The notes below the pieces were generated by a model. It was not told the origin of the DNA. It saw nothing but the letters and a program-made list of their open reading frames with translations, and did no database searches. A stretch of 64,000 nucleotides of DNA, taken from Beijerinckiaceae bacterium RH AL1 (GTDB taxonomy: Bacteria; Pseudomonadota; Alphaproteobacteria; Rhizobiales; Beijerinckiaceae). Position numbers and translations under genes: made by a program. Positions 18,567 through 26,285 of this stretch are shown in pieces (within the stretch, counting starts at the first letter, position 1; each line of letters opens with the position of its first letter). The DNA lies in contig LR590083.2 of assembly GCA_901457705.2 (NCBI GenBank), positions 2,604,597-2,668,596 on the forward strand, in the 5' to 3' direction.

Positions 18567-18857
18567 ATGCGCGAGCCTGCGGTGTACATCATGGCCAGCC
18601 GCCGCAACGGGACGCTCTACACCGGGGTCACGTCCGACCTGTCGCGGCGCGCGTGGGGGCATCGCGAGGGACGCGTGCGCGGCTTCACCCAGCGGTACGG
18701 CTGCAGGCTGCTGGTCTGGTACGAGCGCTACGAGATGATGACGGACGCCATCGCCCGGGAGAAGCAGCTCAAGGGCGGGCCGCGACGGCAGAAGCTCGCG
18801 CTGATCGAGGCGATGAACCCGCAGTGGCGGGACTTGTACGAGGAGCTGGCCCAGTAG
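18567..18857 (+). CDS. GIY-YIG nuclease family protein
   Basis: 96-residue single-domain protein of the GIY-YIG/UvrC N-terminal-like fold. The catalytic pattern is present: VYIMAS...TLYTGVTSDL stands for the GIY...YIG strands, RRAWGHR supplies the conserved arginine, and the metal-binding glutamate lies in AIAREKQLKG. Such stand-alone proteins are usually called excinuclease-like, but their role is unknown. It sits only 15 bases after one long hairpin repeat and 4 bases before another copy of the same repeat, so gene plus repeats form a compact cassette of about 495 bases. The ATG at 18567 has GAGGTGAC upstream, a sequence that is itself duplicated after repeat copy 2. Confidence 0.88.
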   Translation: MREPAVYIMASRRNGTLYTGVTSDLSRRAWGHREGRVRGFTQRYGCRLLVWYERYEMMTDAIAREKQLKGGPRRQKLALIEAMNPQWRDLYEELAQ

Positions 18858-18861
18858 CCGC

Positions 18862-18963
18862 CGTCATTGCGAGCGGAGCGAAGCAACCCAGGGGTGGCAG
18901 GGCGAGAGTTGGCCGAAGGCCGAGCGGCGGCTCCTGGTTTGCTTCGCTACGCTCGCAATGACG
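18862..18963. repeat. Long palindromic repeat, copy 2 (right of GIY-YIG gene)
   Basis: Second copy of the CGTCATTGCGAGC hairpin with a slightly longer loop; the right inner arm has drifted (CTCCTGGTTTGCTTCGC). It begins 4 bases after the GIY-YIG stop. The bases following it, GGCGAGGTGACCGAC, repeat exactly those following copy 1. Confidence 0.85.
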
Positions 18964-18984
18964 GCGAGGTGACCGACATAGCCT

Positions 18985-19089
18985 CGTCATTGCGAGCCGC
19001 AGGCGAAGCAACCCAGGGGTGGCAGGGCGCAACCCCACCCGAGGACGAAGCGGCGGCCCCTGGGTTGCTTCGCTGCGCTCGCAATGACG
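18985..19089. repeat. Long palindromic repeat, copy 3
   Basis: Third copy of the same hairpin, 21 bases after copy 2 and in the same orientation; its inner arms are again perfect (AACCCAGGGG / CCCCTGGGTT). It lies between the GIY-YIG cassette and the luciferase-like oxidoreductase gene. Confidence 0.85.
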
Positions 19090-19121
19090 GGCGGCTTGTG
19101 CGGGCGGGGGTGCGGCGCGAT

Positions 19122-20225
19122 ATGAGCGGCATGACAGACGCTCCTGAGACCCGGACCCTCGAGCTCGGCCTTGACACGTTCGGCGACGTCACTGCCGGCC
19201 CCGACGGGGCGGCGCTGCCGCCGGCACAAGTGATCCGCGACGTCGTCGAGGAGGCGGTGCTGGCCGACGAAATGGGGCTTTCCGCCTTCGGCGTCGGCGA
19301 GCGTCATCGCGAGGACTTTGCGGTCTCGGCGCCGGAGATCGTGCTCGCCGCCATCGCCGCGCGCACCAGGCGGATCAAGCTGGCCTCGGCCGTCACGGTG
19401 CTCAGCTCCGACGATCCGATCCGCGTGTTCCAGCGTTTTTCGACCCTCGATGCGGTGTCGAACGGGCGCGCCGAGGTGATCCTCGGGCGCGGCTCGTTCA
19501 CCGAGTCCTTCCCGCTGTTCGGCCACCAGCTCGATGAGTACGAGACGCTGGCGACTGAGAAGCTCGACCTCTTCGCGGCGGTGCGCTCCGGCGCGCCGGT
19601 CACCTGGCGCGGCAGCCATCGCGCGCCGCTGCGCGACCAGCGCGTCTCCCCGCCGGTCGAGCACGGCACGCTGAAGACTTGGCTCGGCGTCGGCGGCAGC
19701 CCGGAGTCGATCGTGCGCGCGGCGCGCTACGAGCTGCCGCTGATGCTCGCGATCATCGGCGGCGCGCCGTCGCGCTTCAAGCCGTATGTCGAGCTCTACG
19801 GGCGCGCCTGCGCCGAGCTCGGCCATGCGGCGCGCGAGATCGGCGTGCACTCGCCCGGCCATGTCGGCAAGACGGACGCGGAGGCGCGCGAGATTTTTTG
19901 GCCGGCCTACCGGGCGATGCACGATCGCATTGGCGCCGGGCGCGGCTGGCCGCCGCTGACGCGCGATGCCTTCGAGCGCGAGATCGCGCACGGCTCGCTC
20001 TACGTCGGCGCGCCGGAGACGGTGGCGCGCAAGATCGCCGGAAGCGCGGCGGCGCTGGGGCTCACGCGCTTTGCGCTGAAGTACAGCGCCGGGCCGCTGG
20101 CGCACGACGCCATGATGCGCTGCATCGGGCTCTACGCCAGCGAGGTGGCGCCGCGCGTGCAGGAGCTGCTGGCGGCGCGGCAAGCCGAGGGCGACGCTCG
20201 GGAGCCGGCGCGCCGCGCGAGCTGA
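19122..20225 (+). CDS. LLM class flavin-dependent oxidoreductase (luciferase-like)
   Basis: Bacterial luciferase-like monooxygenase fold, 367 residues. Typical segments are LGLDTFGDV, GVGERHREDF, IKLASAVTVLSSDDPIRVFQ, GRAEVILGRGSF and the C-terminal VGAPETVARKI. Proteins of this class use reduced FMN or F420; the sequence resembles the FMN-type group annotated as alkanal monooxygenase-like. The start at 19122 was preferred to the ATG at 19131 because GGCGGGGG lies at a usable distance. The upstream bases belong to repeat copy 3. The stop directly abuts that of the convergent sorbosone-dehydrogenase-like gene. Confidence 0.88.
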   Translation: MSGMTDAPETRTLELGLDTFGDVTAGPDGAALPPAQVIRDVVEEAVLADEMGLSAFGVGERHREDFAVSAPEIVLAAIAARTRRIKLASAVTVLSSDDPIRVFQRFSTLDAVSNGRAEVILGRGSFTESFPLFGHQLDEYETLATEKLDLFAAVRSGAPVTWRGSHRAPLRDQRVSPPVEHGTLKTWLGVGGSPESIVRAARYELPLMLAIIGGAPSRFKPYVELYGRACAELGHAAREIGVHSPGHVGKTDAEAREIFWPAYRAMHDRIGAGRGWPPLTRDAFEREIAHGSLYVGAPETVARKIAGSAAALGLTRFALKYSAGPLAHDAMMRCIGLYASEVAPRVQELLAARQAEGDAREPARRAS

Positions 20226-21539
20226 TTACTTTCCCGCCGCGGTGACCCGCCAGACCTTGTCGCCGAGATCGTCGGCGACGAGCAGCGCGCCGGTCTTGTC
20301 GATCGCCACGCCGACGGGGCGCCCGCGCGCGTGGTCGTCCGACGTGAGGAAGCCGGTCACCACGTCCTGCGCCGGGCCGCTCGGCTTGCCGTCCGCGAAG
20401 GGCACGAACACAACCTTGTAGCCGTTGAGCGGCGCGCGGTCCCAGCTGCCGTGCTCGCCGACGAAGGCGCCGCCCTGGTAGGCCGGCAGGCCCGGCGTCG
20501 TGTCGAAGACAAGCCCGAGCGGCGCGACATGCGAGGAGAGCGCGTAGTCCGGCGGGATCGCGGTTGCGACGAGGTCCGGCCGCTGCGGCATCACGCGCGG
20601 GTCGAGGTGCTGGCCGTAGTAGCTGTAGGGCCAGCCGTAGAAGCCGCCGTCGCGCACCGAGGTGAGATAGTCCGGCACCAGATCGGGCCCCAGCTCGTCG
20701 CGCTCGTTGGCGATCGCCCAGAGCTTGCCCGACGTCGGCTCGAACTCGAGACCGGTGGGGTTGCGGACGCCCGTCGCATATTCCCGCTTGGCGCCCGTCG
20801 CCGGATCGATCTCCCAGATCGCGGCGCGGTCCAGCTCAGCACCGAGGCCGTTCTCGGCGATGTTCGAGTTCGAGCCGACGCCGACATAGAGCTTCTTGCC
20901 GTCGGGGCTCGCGACGAGGCTCTTCGTCCAGTGGTGGTCGATCGGGCCGCCCGGCAGGTCGGTCACCTTGGTGCCCGGCTCGGTGATGCTCGTCGCGCCC
21001 TCCTTGTAGGGGAAGCGCAGCAGCGCGTCGGTGTCGGCGACGTAGAGGTCGTTGCCGACGAGCGCGACGCCGAACGGCGAGACGAGATGGTCGAGGAACA
21101 CGGTCCTCGTCTTGGCGACGCCGTCGGGGCCGATGTCGCGCAGCAGCTCGATGCGGTTCGCCGGCGCCGCGCCGCCCTTCACGAAGCTCATCACGAGCCC
21201 CATGATGATGTCCTTCGGCCGGTTGATCGGCGGCTTAGGCGCGCCGCCCTCGACGACGAGGATGTCGCCGTTCGGCAGGACGTAGAGCTGGCGCGGATGC
21301 TTCAGATCGCTGGCCACCGCCCTGACCTGCAGGCCCGCGGGCACCGTCGGGACGGTGTCGCCCCAGTCGACGCGCGGCGCGAGGTGCATGGGCGGAAACA
21401 GGTACTCGTTCGGCTCGGGCAGGTAGGGGTTGGCGCCGATCTGGCGGCTCGGATCGCCGGCCGCCTCGTCGCAGGCGGCGAGCGCGAGGGCGGCGACGGC
21501 GACGAGCGCCAAGCGTGAAACGGTACGAAAAGCCGACAT
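20226..21539 (-). CDS. PQQ-dependent sugar dehydrogenase-like (sorbosone dehydrogenase family) lipoprotein
   Basis: 437-residue exported lipoprotein: signal peptide with lipobox LAAC near residue 23, followed by a six-bladed beta-propeller of the sorbosone/soluble glucose dehydrogenase type. Visible blocks include DLKHPRQLYVLPNGDILVVEGG, NPTGLEFEPTSGKLWAIANERDELG, GFYGWPYSYYGQH and FVGEHGSWDRAPLNGYKVVFVPF. The GEHGSW-type block is characteristic. The family is predicted to oxidise sugars or aldehydes in the periplasm with PQQ; no PQQ synthesis genes are in the window. Its ATG overlaps the stop of the DUF2231 membrane protein gene by one base, indicating a two-gene operon. Confidence 0.87.
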   Translation of the reverse strand: MSAFRTVSRLALVAVAALALAACDEAAGDPSRQIGANPYLPEPNEYLFPPMHLAPRVDWGDTVPTVPAGLQVRAVASDLKHPRQLYVLPNGDILVVEGGAPKPPINRPKDIIMGLVMSFVKGGAAPANRIELLRDIGPDGVAKTRTVFLDHLVSPFGVALVGNDLYVADTDALLRFPYKEGATSITEPGTKVTDLPGGPIDHHWTKSLVASPDGKKLYVGVGSNSNIAENGLGAELDRAAIWEIDPATGAKREYATGVRNPTGLEFEPTSGKLWAIANERDELGPDLVPDYLTSVRDGGFYGWPYSYYGQHLDPRVMPQRPDLVATAIPPDYALSSHVAPLGLVFDTTPGLPAYQGGAFVGEHGSWDRAPLNGYKVVFVPFADGKPSGPAQDVVTGFLTSDDHARGRPVGVAIDKTGALLVADDLGDKVWRVTAAGK

Positions 21540-21977
21540 CAGGCGATCCCTCCCGCCAGCAGGCGCTGCGTGTCCGCGCGGCGCGCGGCGATGGATGTGG
21601 CAAGCAGCACGAGCACGGTTGCCGCGGAGAGGATCAGCCCCTGCGGCACCACCGCCGTGTAGCCGTCGCGGCTGTGGACCAGCACGTTGACGAAGGCGAG
21701 CGCGAAGGCGACGAGATGGCCGAGCACGCGCACGACCGGCTGGCCGAGGCCGCGCACGCGAAAGCCGCGTATCAGGTCGACGATGCCGCCGAGCACGGCA
21801 AGCGCCGCGCCGAACAGGCCGAAGGTGAGGAGCCACACCGAGATCGTCTCCCACAGGTAGGAGTCGGTCTTCAGGTAGGCGAGGTCGGTGAGGAGCGCGA
21901 GGACGAAGCAGGCGACCGGAAAGGTGGCGAGCGGCGCATACGGTTCGATAGGGACGCTGCGGGTCTCGCTGGATCAT
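21539..21977 (-). CDS. DUF2231 membrane protein with disrupted 5' reading frame
   Basis: The frame from 21973 down to 21539 encodes a DUF2231-type protein with about four membrane helices (PLATFPVACFVLALLTDLAYLKT, LLTFGLFGAALAVLGG, VLGHLVAFALAFVNV, GLILSAATVLVLL). The first helix is encoded before any ATG, GTG or TTG in that frame: the first usable codon, GTG at 21838, would remove it. An ATG with a good Shine-Dalgarno site (GGAG, six bases away) lies at 21977 but in another frame. A one-base loss in the first ~10 codons explains this. The protein is a typical partner of sorbosone-dehydrogenase-like lipoproteins; its role is unknown. Confidence 0.65.
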
Positions 21978-22081
21978 CTCGGGCTCCGGTCGCGACGGGC
22001 GCATCGCGTCGCCGTAATCCAGGGCGAGCGCCGCGGTTCCGCCGAGGTCGCAGCCTGCGGCGAGGTGGCCTCGGCCGGCCG

Positions 22082-23929
22082 TCAGCCCGCGCAGACCGCG
22101 GCGTTGCGGGGCGCCTGCGCCTGGCGCGGCGGGCTGAGATCGGGGCGCGGCGCCGGGGTGCCGACGAAAGCGACCATCCGCTCGAGCATCCAGGCGGAGG
22201 CCTGGCGCGTCGTGAGGTTGTGGTCGGAGTCGGGAACGATCTCGACGCTGACGTTCGGATAGGTGAGATCGCGCGCCGCCGGGCCGTAGTAGTGCGCGAG
22301 CTCGGCGAGCCCCGGATCGCTGCTCGAGAACAGCAGCGCGACGCGGGTGCCGTTGGCCGCGAAGGTGTCGAAGCGGGTCGCGACCCGCGCCGCCATCGAG
22401 CCCGCGGCGAGGCGCTTGCGCACGGCGATCGGCACCTTGGCGAGCGCGTTGCGCGCCGCGCGCTTGGCGAGGAAGCGAAGCGCCGGCACGATGCGGCGGC
22501 GGCTCCGGACGAGCTTGCGCAAGGCGCCGCGGCTCCTGATGTCGCCGACATAGTCGTTCATCGAGCGCAGGCCGTAGCGAATGACGTCCTCGACGCTCTC
22601 GCGCGGGTTCCACACGATGCGCTGCGCGTTGACCGCGATGACGTCCGTGACGCGCTTGTCGACCTCGGCGGCGGCGAGCCCCATGAAGGCGCCGCTGCAG
22701 ACGCCGGCGAGCGCGATGCGGGCATGGCCGCGCGATGCCATCAGGTCGACGGCCGCGCTGATGTCGGGCAGCAGCAGGTCGGAATAAATGAGATCGACCG
22801 GGCGCTCCGCCTCGTCGCGGCTTTCCCCGAGCCCGGCGACATCGAAGCGCAGGCTCGTCAGCCCGGCCTCGGCGAGACCGCGCGCCTGCTCGACCGAGAC
22901 GCGGCGCCAGCCGATGTGCGCGTTGAGCCCGCGGTTGAGCAGGATGCAGGCGGCCGCGCCGGGACGCGGATGCGTCGGGCGGCACAGGATGCCGAACAGC
23001 GAGTTGTTTGGCCCAAAACGAACCGGCTCCTCACGATAGCAGGGGCCGACGAGCGCGGTCGGAAAAGCCGGCGGCGGCGGCACCAGCGCCGAGACGACGG
23101 TCGGATGCAGCGTGCGCAGCGACGCGGTGACGGCCTCCGGCGAGGCGGGCAGCGGCTGGATCATGGTCGCGTCCGACACCATGAGGTGGTAGGGCGCCAC
23201 CGTCTCCAACGACACCTTGGCGCCGAGCCGTCCGAGGTGACCGACGAGATCGGCGGCCGCCTTGCGGTCGCTCTGATCGTAGACGACGGCGGCCTGCACC
23301 GGCATGTCGGTGACGCGCGTGAGATCGAGCGCGACGATCTCCTCGACGAGCCGTCGCGACAGCGAGAAGCCGATGACGCTGAGGCCCTCCTCCGGCGTGC
23401 GGTCCGGCTTGATGCCGATGCGCTCGGCGACCATCGTCGCGGTGGCCGTCAGCTCACGGACGTAGGCGCGGCCCTTGACGACGGGCGTGATGAGCTGCAG
23501 GCCGACGACGTCGGTACGGGCGCGCGCGGCCGTCGCGGCGATGGTAGCGCCGAGCGACTGGCCGAGGAACACGAAGCGGCGCACGCCGCTGTGCTTGCGC
23601 AGCATCTCGGCGGCATCGTTGACGGCGCCGACCCAGTCGGCGAGCGCGACGTCGGCACCGGCGTCGCCGAGCGAATCCCCGGTGCCGGGATAATCGAAGC
23701 GGATGCAGGGAAATCCGGCCTTGGCGATCGACTCGGCGAGCAGGCGCCAGCTCTTGCGCATCGCCAGGTCTTCAAAGCCCCAGGGCGAGCAGAGCACGAC
23801 CCCGATCGTGCCGCCGGCGGGATGGTAGAAGCCGCTGCAGCGCTTGAAGACGCACGGCACGCCGTAGTGCAGGCCCTCCGGCGCCGCGACGGGCGCGGGA
23901 TCGTCCTGGGCGGCGGAAACGACATGCAT
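22082..23929 (-). CDS. Tandem alpha/beta hydrolase associated with the exopolysaccharide locus
   Basis: 615 residues formed by two alpha/beta hydrolase domains. Domain 1 (about 1-280) has GxSxG in FLGQSLGATIA and FDYPGTGDS; domain 2 (about 300-600) has GVCSGAFMG, a cysteine in the nucleophile position, plus FDVAGLGESRDEAE and a C-terminal SDHNLTT. Similar fused or paired hydrolases accompany polysaccharide clusters in many proteobacteria and are suggested to modify the glycan or release intermediates. The ATG at 23929 was chosen over a GTG at 23947 because GGGGA is well spaced. It lies about 110 bases downstream of the Wzz-like gene on the same strand, so co-transcription is likely. Confidence 0.75.
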   Translation of the reverse strand: MHVVSAAQDDPAPVAAPEGLHYGVPCVFKRCSGFYHPAGGTIGVVLCSPWGFEDLAMRKSWRLLAESIAKAGFPCIRFDYPGTGDSLGDAGADVALADWVGAVNDAAEMLRKHSGVRRFVFLGQSLGATIAATAARARTDVVGLQLITPVVKGRAYVRELTATATMVAERIGIKPDRTPEEGLSVIGFSLSRRLVEEIVALDLTRVTDMPVQAAVVYDQSDRKAAADLVGHLGRLGAKVSLETVAPYHLMVSDATMIQPLPASPEAVTASLRTLHPTVVSALVPPPPAFPTALVGPCYREEPVRFGPNNSLFGILCRPTHPRPGAAACILLNRGLNAHIGWRRVSVEQARGLAEAGLTSLRFDVAGLGESRDEAERPVDLIYSDLLLPDISAAVDLMASRGHARIALAGVCSGAFMGLAAAEVDKRVTDVIAVNAQRIVWNPRESVEDVIRYGLRSMNDYVGDIRSRGALRKLVRSRRRIVPALRFLAKRAARNALAKVPIAVRKRLAAGSMAARVATRFDTFAANGTRVALLFSSSDPGLAELAHYYGPAARDLTYPNVSVEIVPDSDHNLTTRQASAWMLERMVAFVGTPAPRPDLSPPRQAQAPRNAAVCAG

Positions 23930-24037
23930 CTTCGAACCGGTCCCCACGCAACAGGCAGCCGCCCGAACAAAGGCCGCCGACCTCTATCGCACGAGCTTCG
24001 TTGAGAAAGGCTTGCCGCGACCGCCGAAATCGTTGGG

Positions 24038-26182
24038 TCAGCCGGCGAGCGCCATCTCGTCGGCGCTCGTCTCGACGCGGTTGAGGACGATGCCGGCGAA
24101 GTTCGGCTGGTCGGCGACGGCGTCGACGACGGCGATGAAGTCCTCGCGCAGAAGCTGATCCCAGGAGGCGACGACGGCGAGCCCGTCGGCCGCAGGCGCC
24201 AGGGCGAGCGGGCCCATGTCGCTTCCCGAGAAGGCCGGCCCGTTGACGAGCACGAGGTCGAAGCGCGTGCAGGCCTCGGCGAGGAAGCCGCGCAGCCGCT
24301 TGGCAGTCGCCTTGGTCGCGAGCTTTCGCGCCCCGACGGGCAGCATCGCGAAGCGCGGCAGCGCCGCGACGACCTTGTTGGCGGCGATCTCGCCGTGCAG
24401 CACCTCGGCAAGCCCCGCGCGCCCGTCGAAGCCGAGCTGCCGCGTCAGCGCGCGCCGCCCCTGGTCGGCGTCGACGACGAGCACGCGGCGCCCCTCGGCG
24501 CCGGCCGCGGCGGCGAGGCAGGCCGCGAGGCTCGCGGCGCCGGCGTCGGCGCCGAGGCCCGCGAGCAGGAGGGTCCGGCCGCCCTCGGTGCCGGCCGCAG
24601 GCGCGATGCGATCCGTGAGCGAGGCGACGGCCCGCGCGAACGGCGAGCCGGGATGCGCCTCCAGGTGACGCAGCGCCTCGGCGACGCCGTCTGCCGGGCC
24701 GCCGCGGGCCCCGTCGATCATCGGGACGCGCCCGAGAATGAAGGCATCGGCCCGCGCGGTGCTCGACCTCACGGGCGCCGTGCGGCGCAGCCTGTCGAGC
24801 AGCATCGCGAGGCCGAGCCCGAGGATGAGCCCGACGACGAAGGCGACGGCGACGATGATCTTGGTCTTCGGGAACGACGGGCTCGTCGGTTCCAGCGCCG
24901 GCGAGATCACGCGGGCATCCGTCTCCTCGAAGCTCGACTGCTCCTGCGTGAGCTTGGCGCGGTTCAAGAAGTTCTCGAACAGCGCCCGGTTGGCGAGGTT
25001 GATCCGCTCGAGCTCGCGCAGCCTGACGCCGACGTCGTCGTCGCCGCCCGACGTCTCGCTCAGGCCGGCGATCGACTTCCGCAGCGAGTCCTCGCGAGCC
25101 TTGGCGACCTCGTAGTCGTTCTTCGTCGTCGAGACGAGCCGCGTCATCTCGGCCGCGATCGCCCGGTCGAGGCCGGCGCGCTGCGCCTTGATCTGCGCCA
25201 TCGCCGGAAAGGCCGGTCCGTACATCGCGGCGAGATCGGCGGCGCGGCGCGTCAGCTCGGCCTGCTGCGTGCGCAGCTGGTTGATGACTGGCGAGCGGAT
25301 GATCTCGGGCAGCGAGTCGAGGCTGCTGCCGCGCGCCTTGAAATCCTTCGCCTGCTGGTAGGCGGCGAGCCGCGCGGCGGTGTCGGCCGAGACCTGCGCC
25401 AGCTTCTCGTTGAGGTTCTGCAGCTGCTGCTGGCCGACCGTCGTGGTGCGGTCGTCGGTGACGGGCGTCAGCCCGTGCGCCTTGCGGTAGTCGGCGACCG
25501 CCTGCTCTGACTCGTGCACCTGCTGGCGCAGGCTGCCGAGGCGATCCTGGAAGAAGTCCGCCGCCTGCTGCAGGGCGTGCGAGTGGACCTCGACCTGGTC
25601 CTCGACATAGATCCTGGCGATGGAATCAGCGAGGCGCGTGGCCTTGGCCGCGGTCTTGGCGGAGACGGAGATCGACAGCACGTAGCTCTTCTGCACGCGC
25701 TGCACGTCGATCTTGTCGAAGAGGTGCGAGATGACCGGCACGAGCTTCGGATCGATGCCGTCGAAGCTCGGCCCATCGATGTTGACGGGCTTGGCCGGCC
25801 GGAACAGCGAGGCGATGCGGTCGAGCAGGCCCTGCTTCGTCGAGGCGAACTCGGGATCCTCCGCCAGGTGCTCCTTGTCGATGACCTTGGCGAGCAGGCG
25901 CGTCGACAGGATGATCGGGATCTGGCTGTCGACGACGGACGAGTCGAGCGAGGAGTCGTTGCCGGCCTGGTCGCTGCCGAAGACGTGCTGGCGGCGCGGA
26001 TCGAGCAGCACCTGCGCGGTCGCCTTGTAGGTCGGCGTCAGCGAGAGGCAGATGACGGCTGCGAGGACGGCGCAGAGGACGGCCGTCGCGACGATGAGCT
26101 TCCAGCGACGCTTGAGGAAGCGCTTGATCTCGTCGAGATCGAGGCGGTCGAGCTCTTCCCTCTGGTCGACTGGGTGCGACAT
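24038..26182 (-). CDS. Polysaccharide chain-length/export protein (Wzz domain plus degenerate tyrosine kinase domain)
   Basis: 714 residues. N-terminal Wzz domain: membrane helix about 33-53 (LIVATAVLCAVLAAVICLSL), a long periplasmic helical region with coiled coil (about 170-410), and a second membrane helix near 440 (IIVAVAFVVGLILGLGLAM). The C-terminal cytoplasmic part resembles a BY-kinase, with Walker A' VLVVDADQGRR and Walker B LVLVNGP, but the Walker A loop reads AGLGADAGAASLA with no GKS/GKT, and there is no tyrosine cluster at the tail. It therefore probably works as a co-polymerase that cannot hydrolyse ATP normally. It belongs with the acyltransferase and GH16 genes upstream on the same strand. 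Confidence 0.85.
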   Translation of the reverse strand: MSHPVDQREELDRLDLDEIKRFLKRRWKLIVATAVLCAVLAAVICLSLTPTYKATAQVLLDPRRQHVFGSDQAGNDSSLDSSVVDSQIPIILSTRLLAKVIDKEHLAEDPEFASTKQGLLDRIASLFRPAKPVNIDGPSFDGIDPKLVPVISHLFDKIDVQRVQKSYVLSISVSAKTAAKATRLADSIARIYVEDQVEVHSHALQQAADFFQDRLGSLRQQVHESEQAVADYRKAHGLTPVTDDRTTTVGQQQLQNLNEKLAQVSADTAARLAAYQQAKDFKARGSSLDSLPEIIRSPVINQLRTQQAELTRRAADLAAMYGPAFPAMAQIKAQRAGLDRAIAAEMTRLVSTTKNDYEVAKAREDSLRKSIAGLSETSGGDDDVGVRLRELERINLANRALFENFLNRAKLTQEQSSFEETDARVISPALEPTSPSFPKTKIIVAVAFVVGLILGLGLAMLLDRLRRTAPVRSSTARADAFILGRVPMIDGARGGPADGVAEALRHLEAHPGSPFARAVASLTDRIAPAAGTEGGRTLLLAGLGADAGAASLAACLAAAAGAEGRRVLVVDADQGRRALTRQLGFDGRAGLAEVLHGEIAANKVVAALPRFAMLPVGARKLATKATAKRLRGFLAEACTRFDLVLVNGPAFSGSDMGPLALAPAADGLAVVASWDQLLREDFIAVVDAVADQPNFAGIVLNRVETSADEMALAG

Positions 26183-26285
26183 CACGCGACGCGTCTCACT
26201 CGGCGGACCGATCGGCCGAGCGGCCGCTGTCCTCGGCGTCCCGACAAGGGGCCGTCCGGCCGCGAGTCTAGAAAAGCAACCTTAA

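Noticed and set aside
18381-18662. Short open frames inside the hairpin repeats around 18.4-19.1 kb
   Set aside because: Their sequences are translated repeat arms (CERSEATQG-like) and are not conserved proteins.
16748-18961. 737-codon plus-strand frame across thrS and the GIY-YIG region
   Set aside because: It is antisense to thrS and runs through palindromic repeats; no domain is present.
18451-19089. CRISPR array made of the three similar repeats
   Set aside because: The repeats are 80-105 bases long hairpins with unequal spacing, one gap holds a gene, and no cas genes are present.
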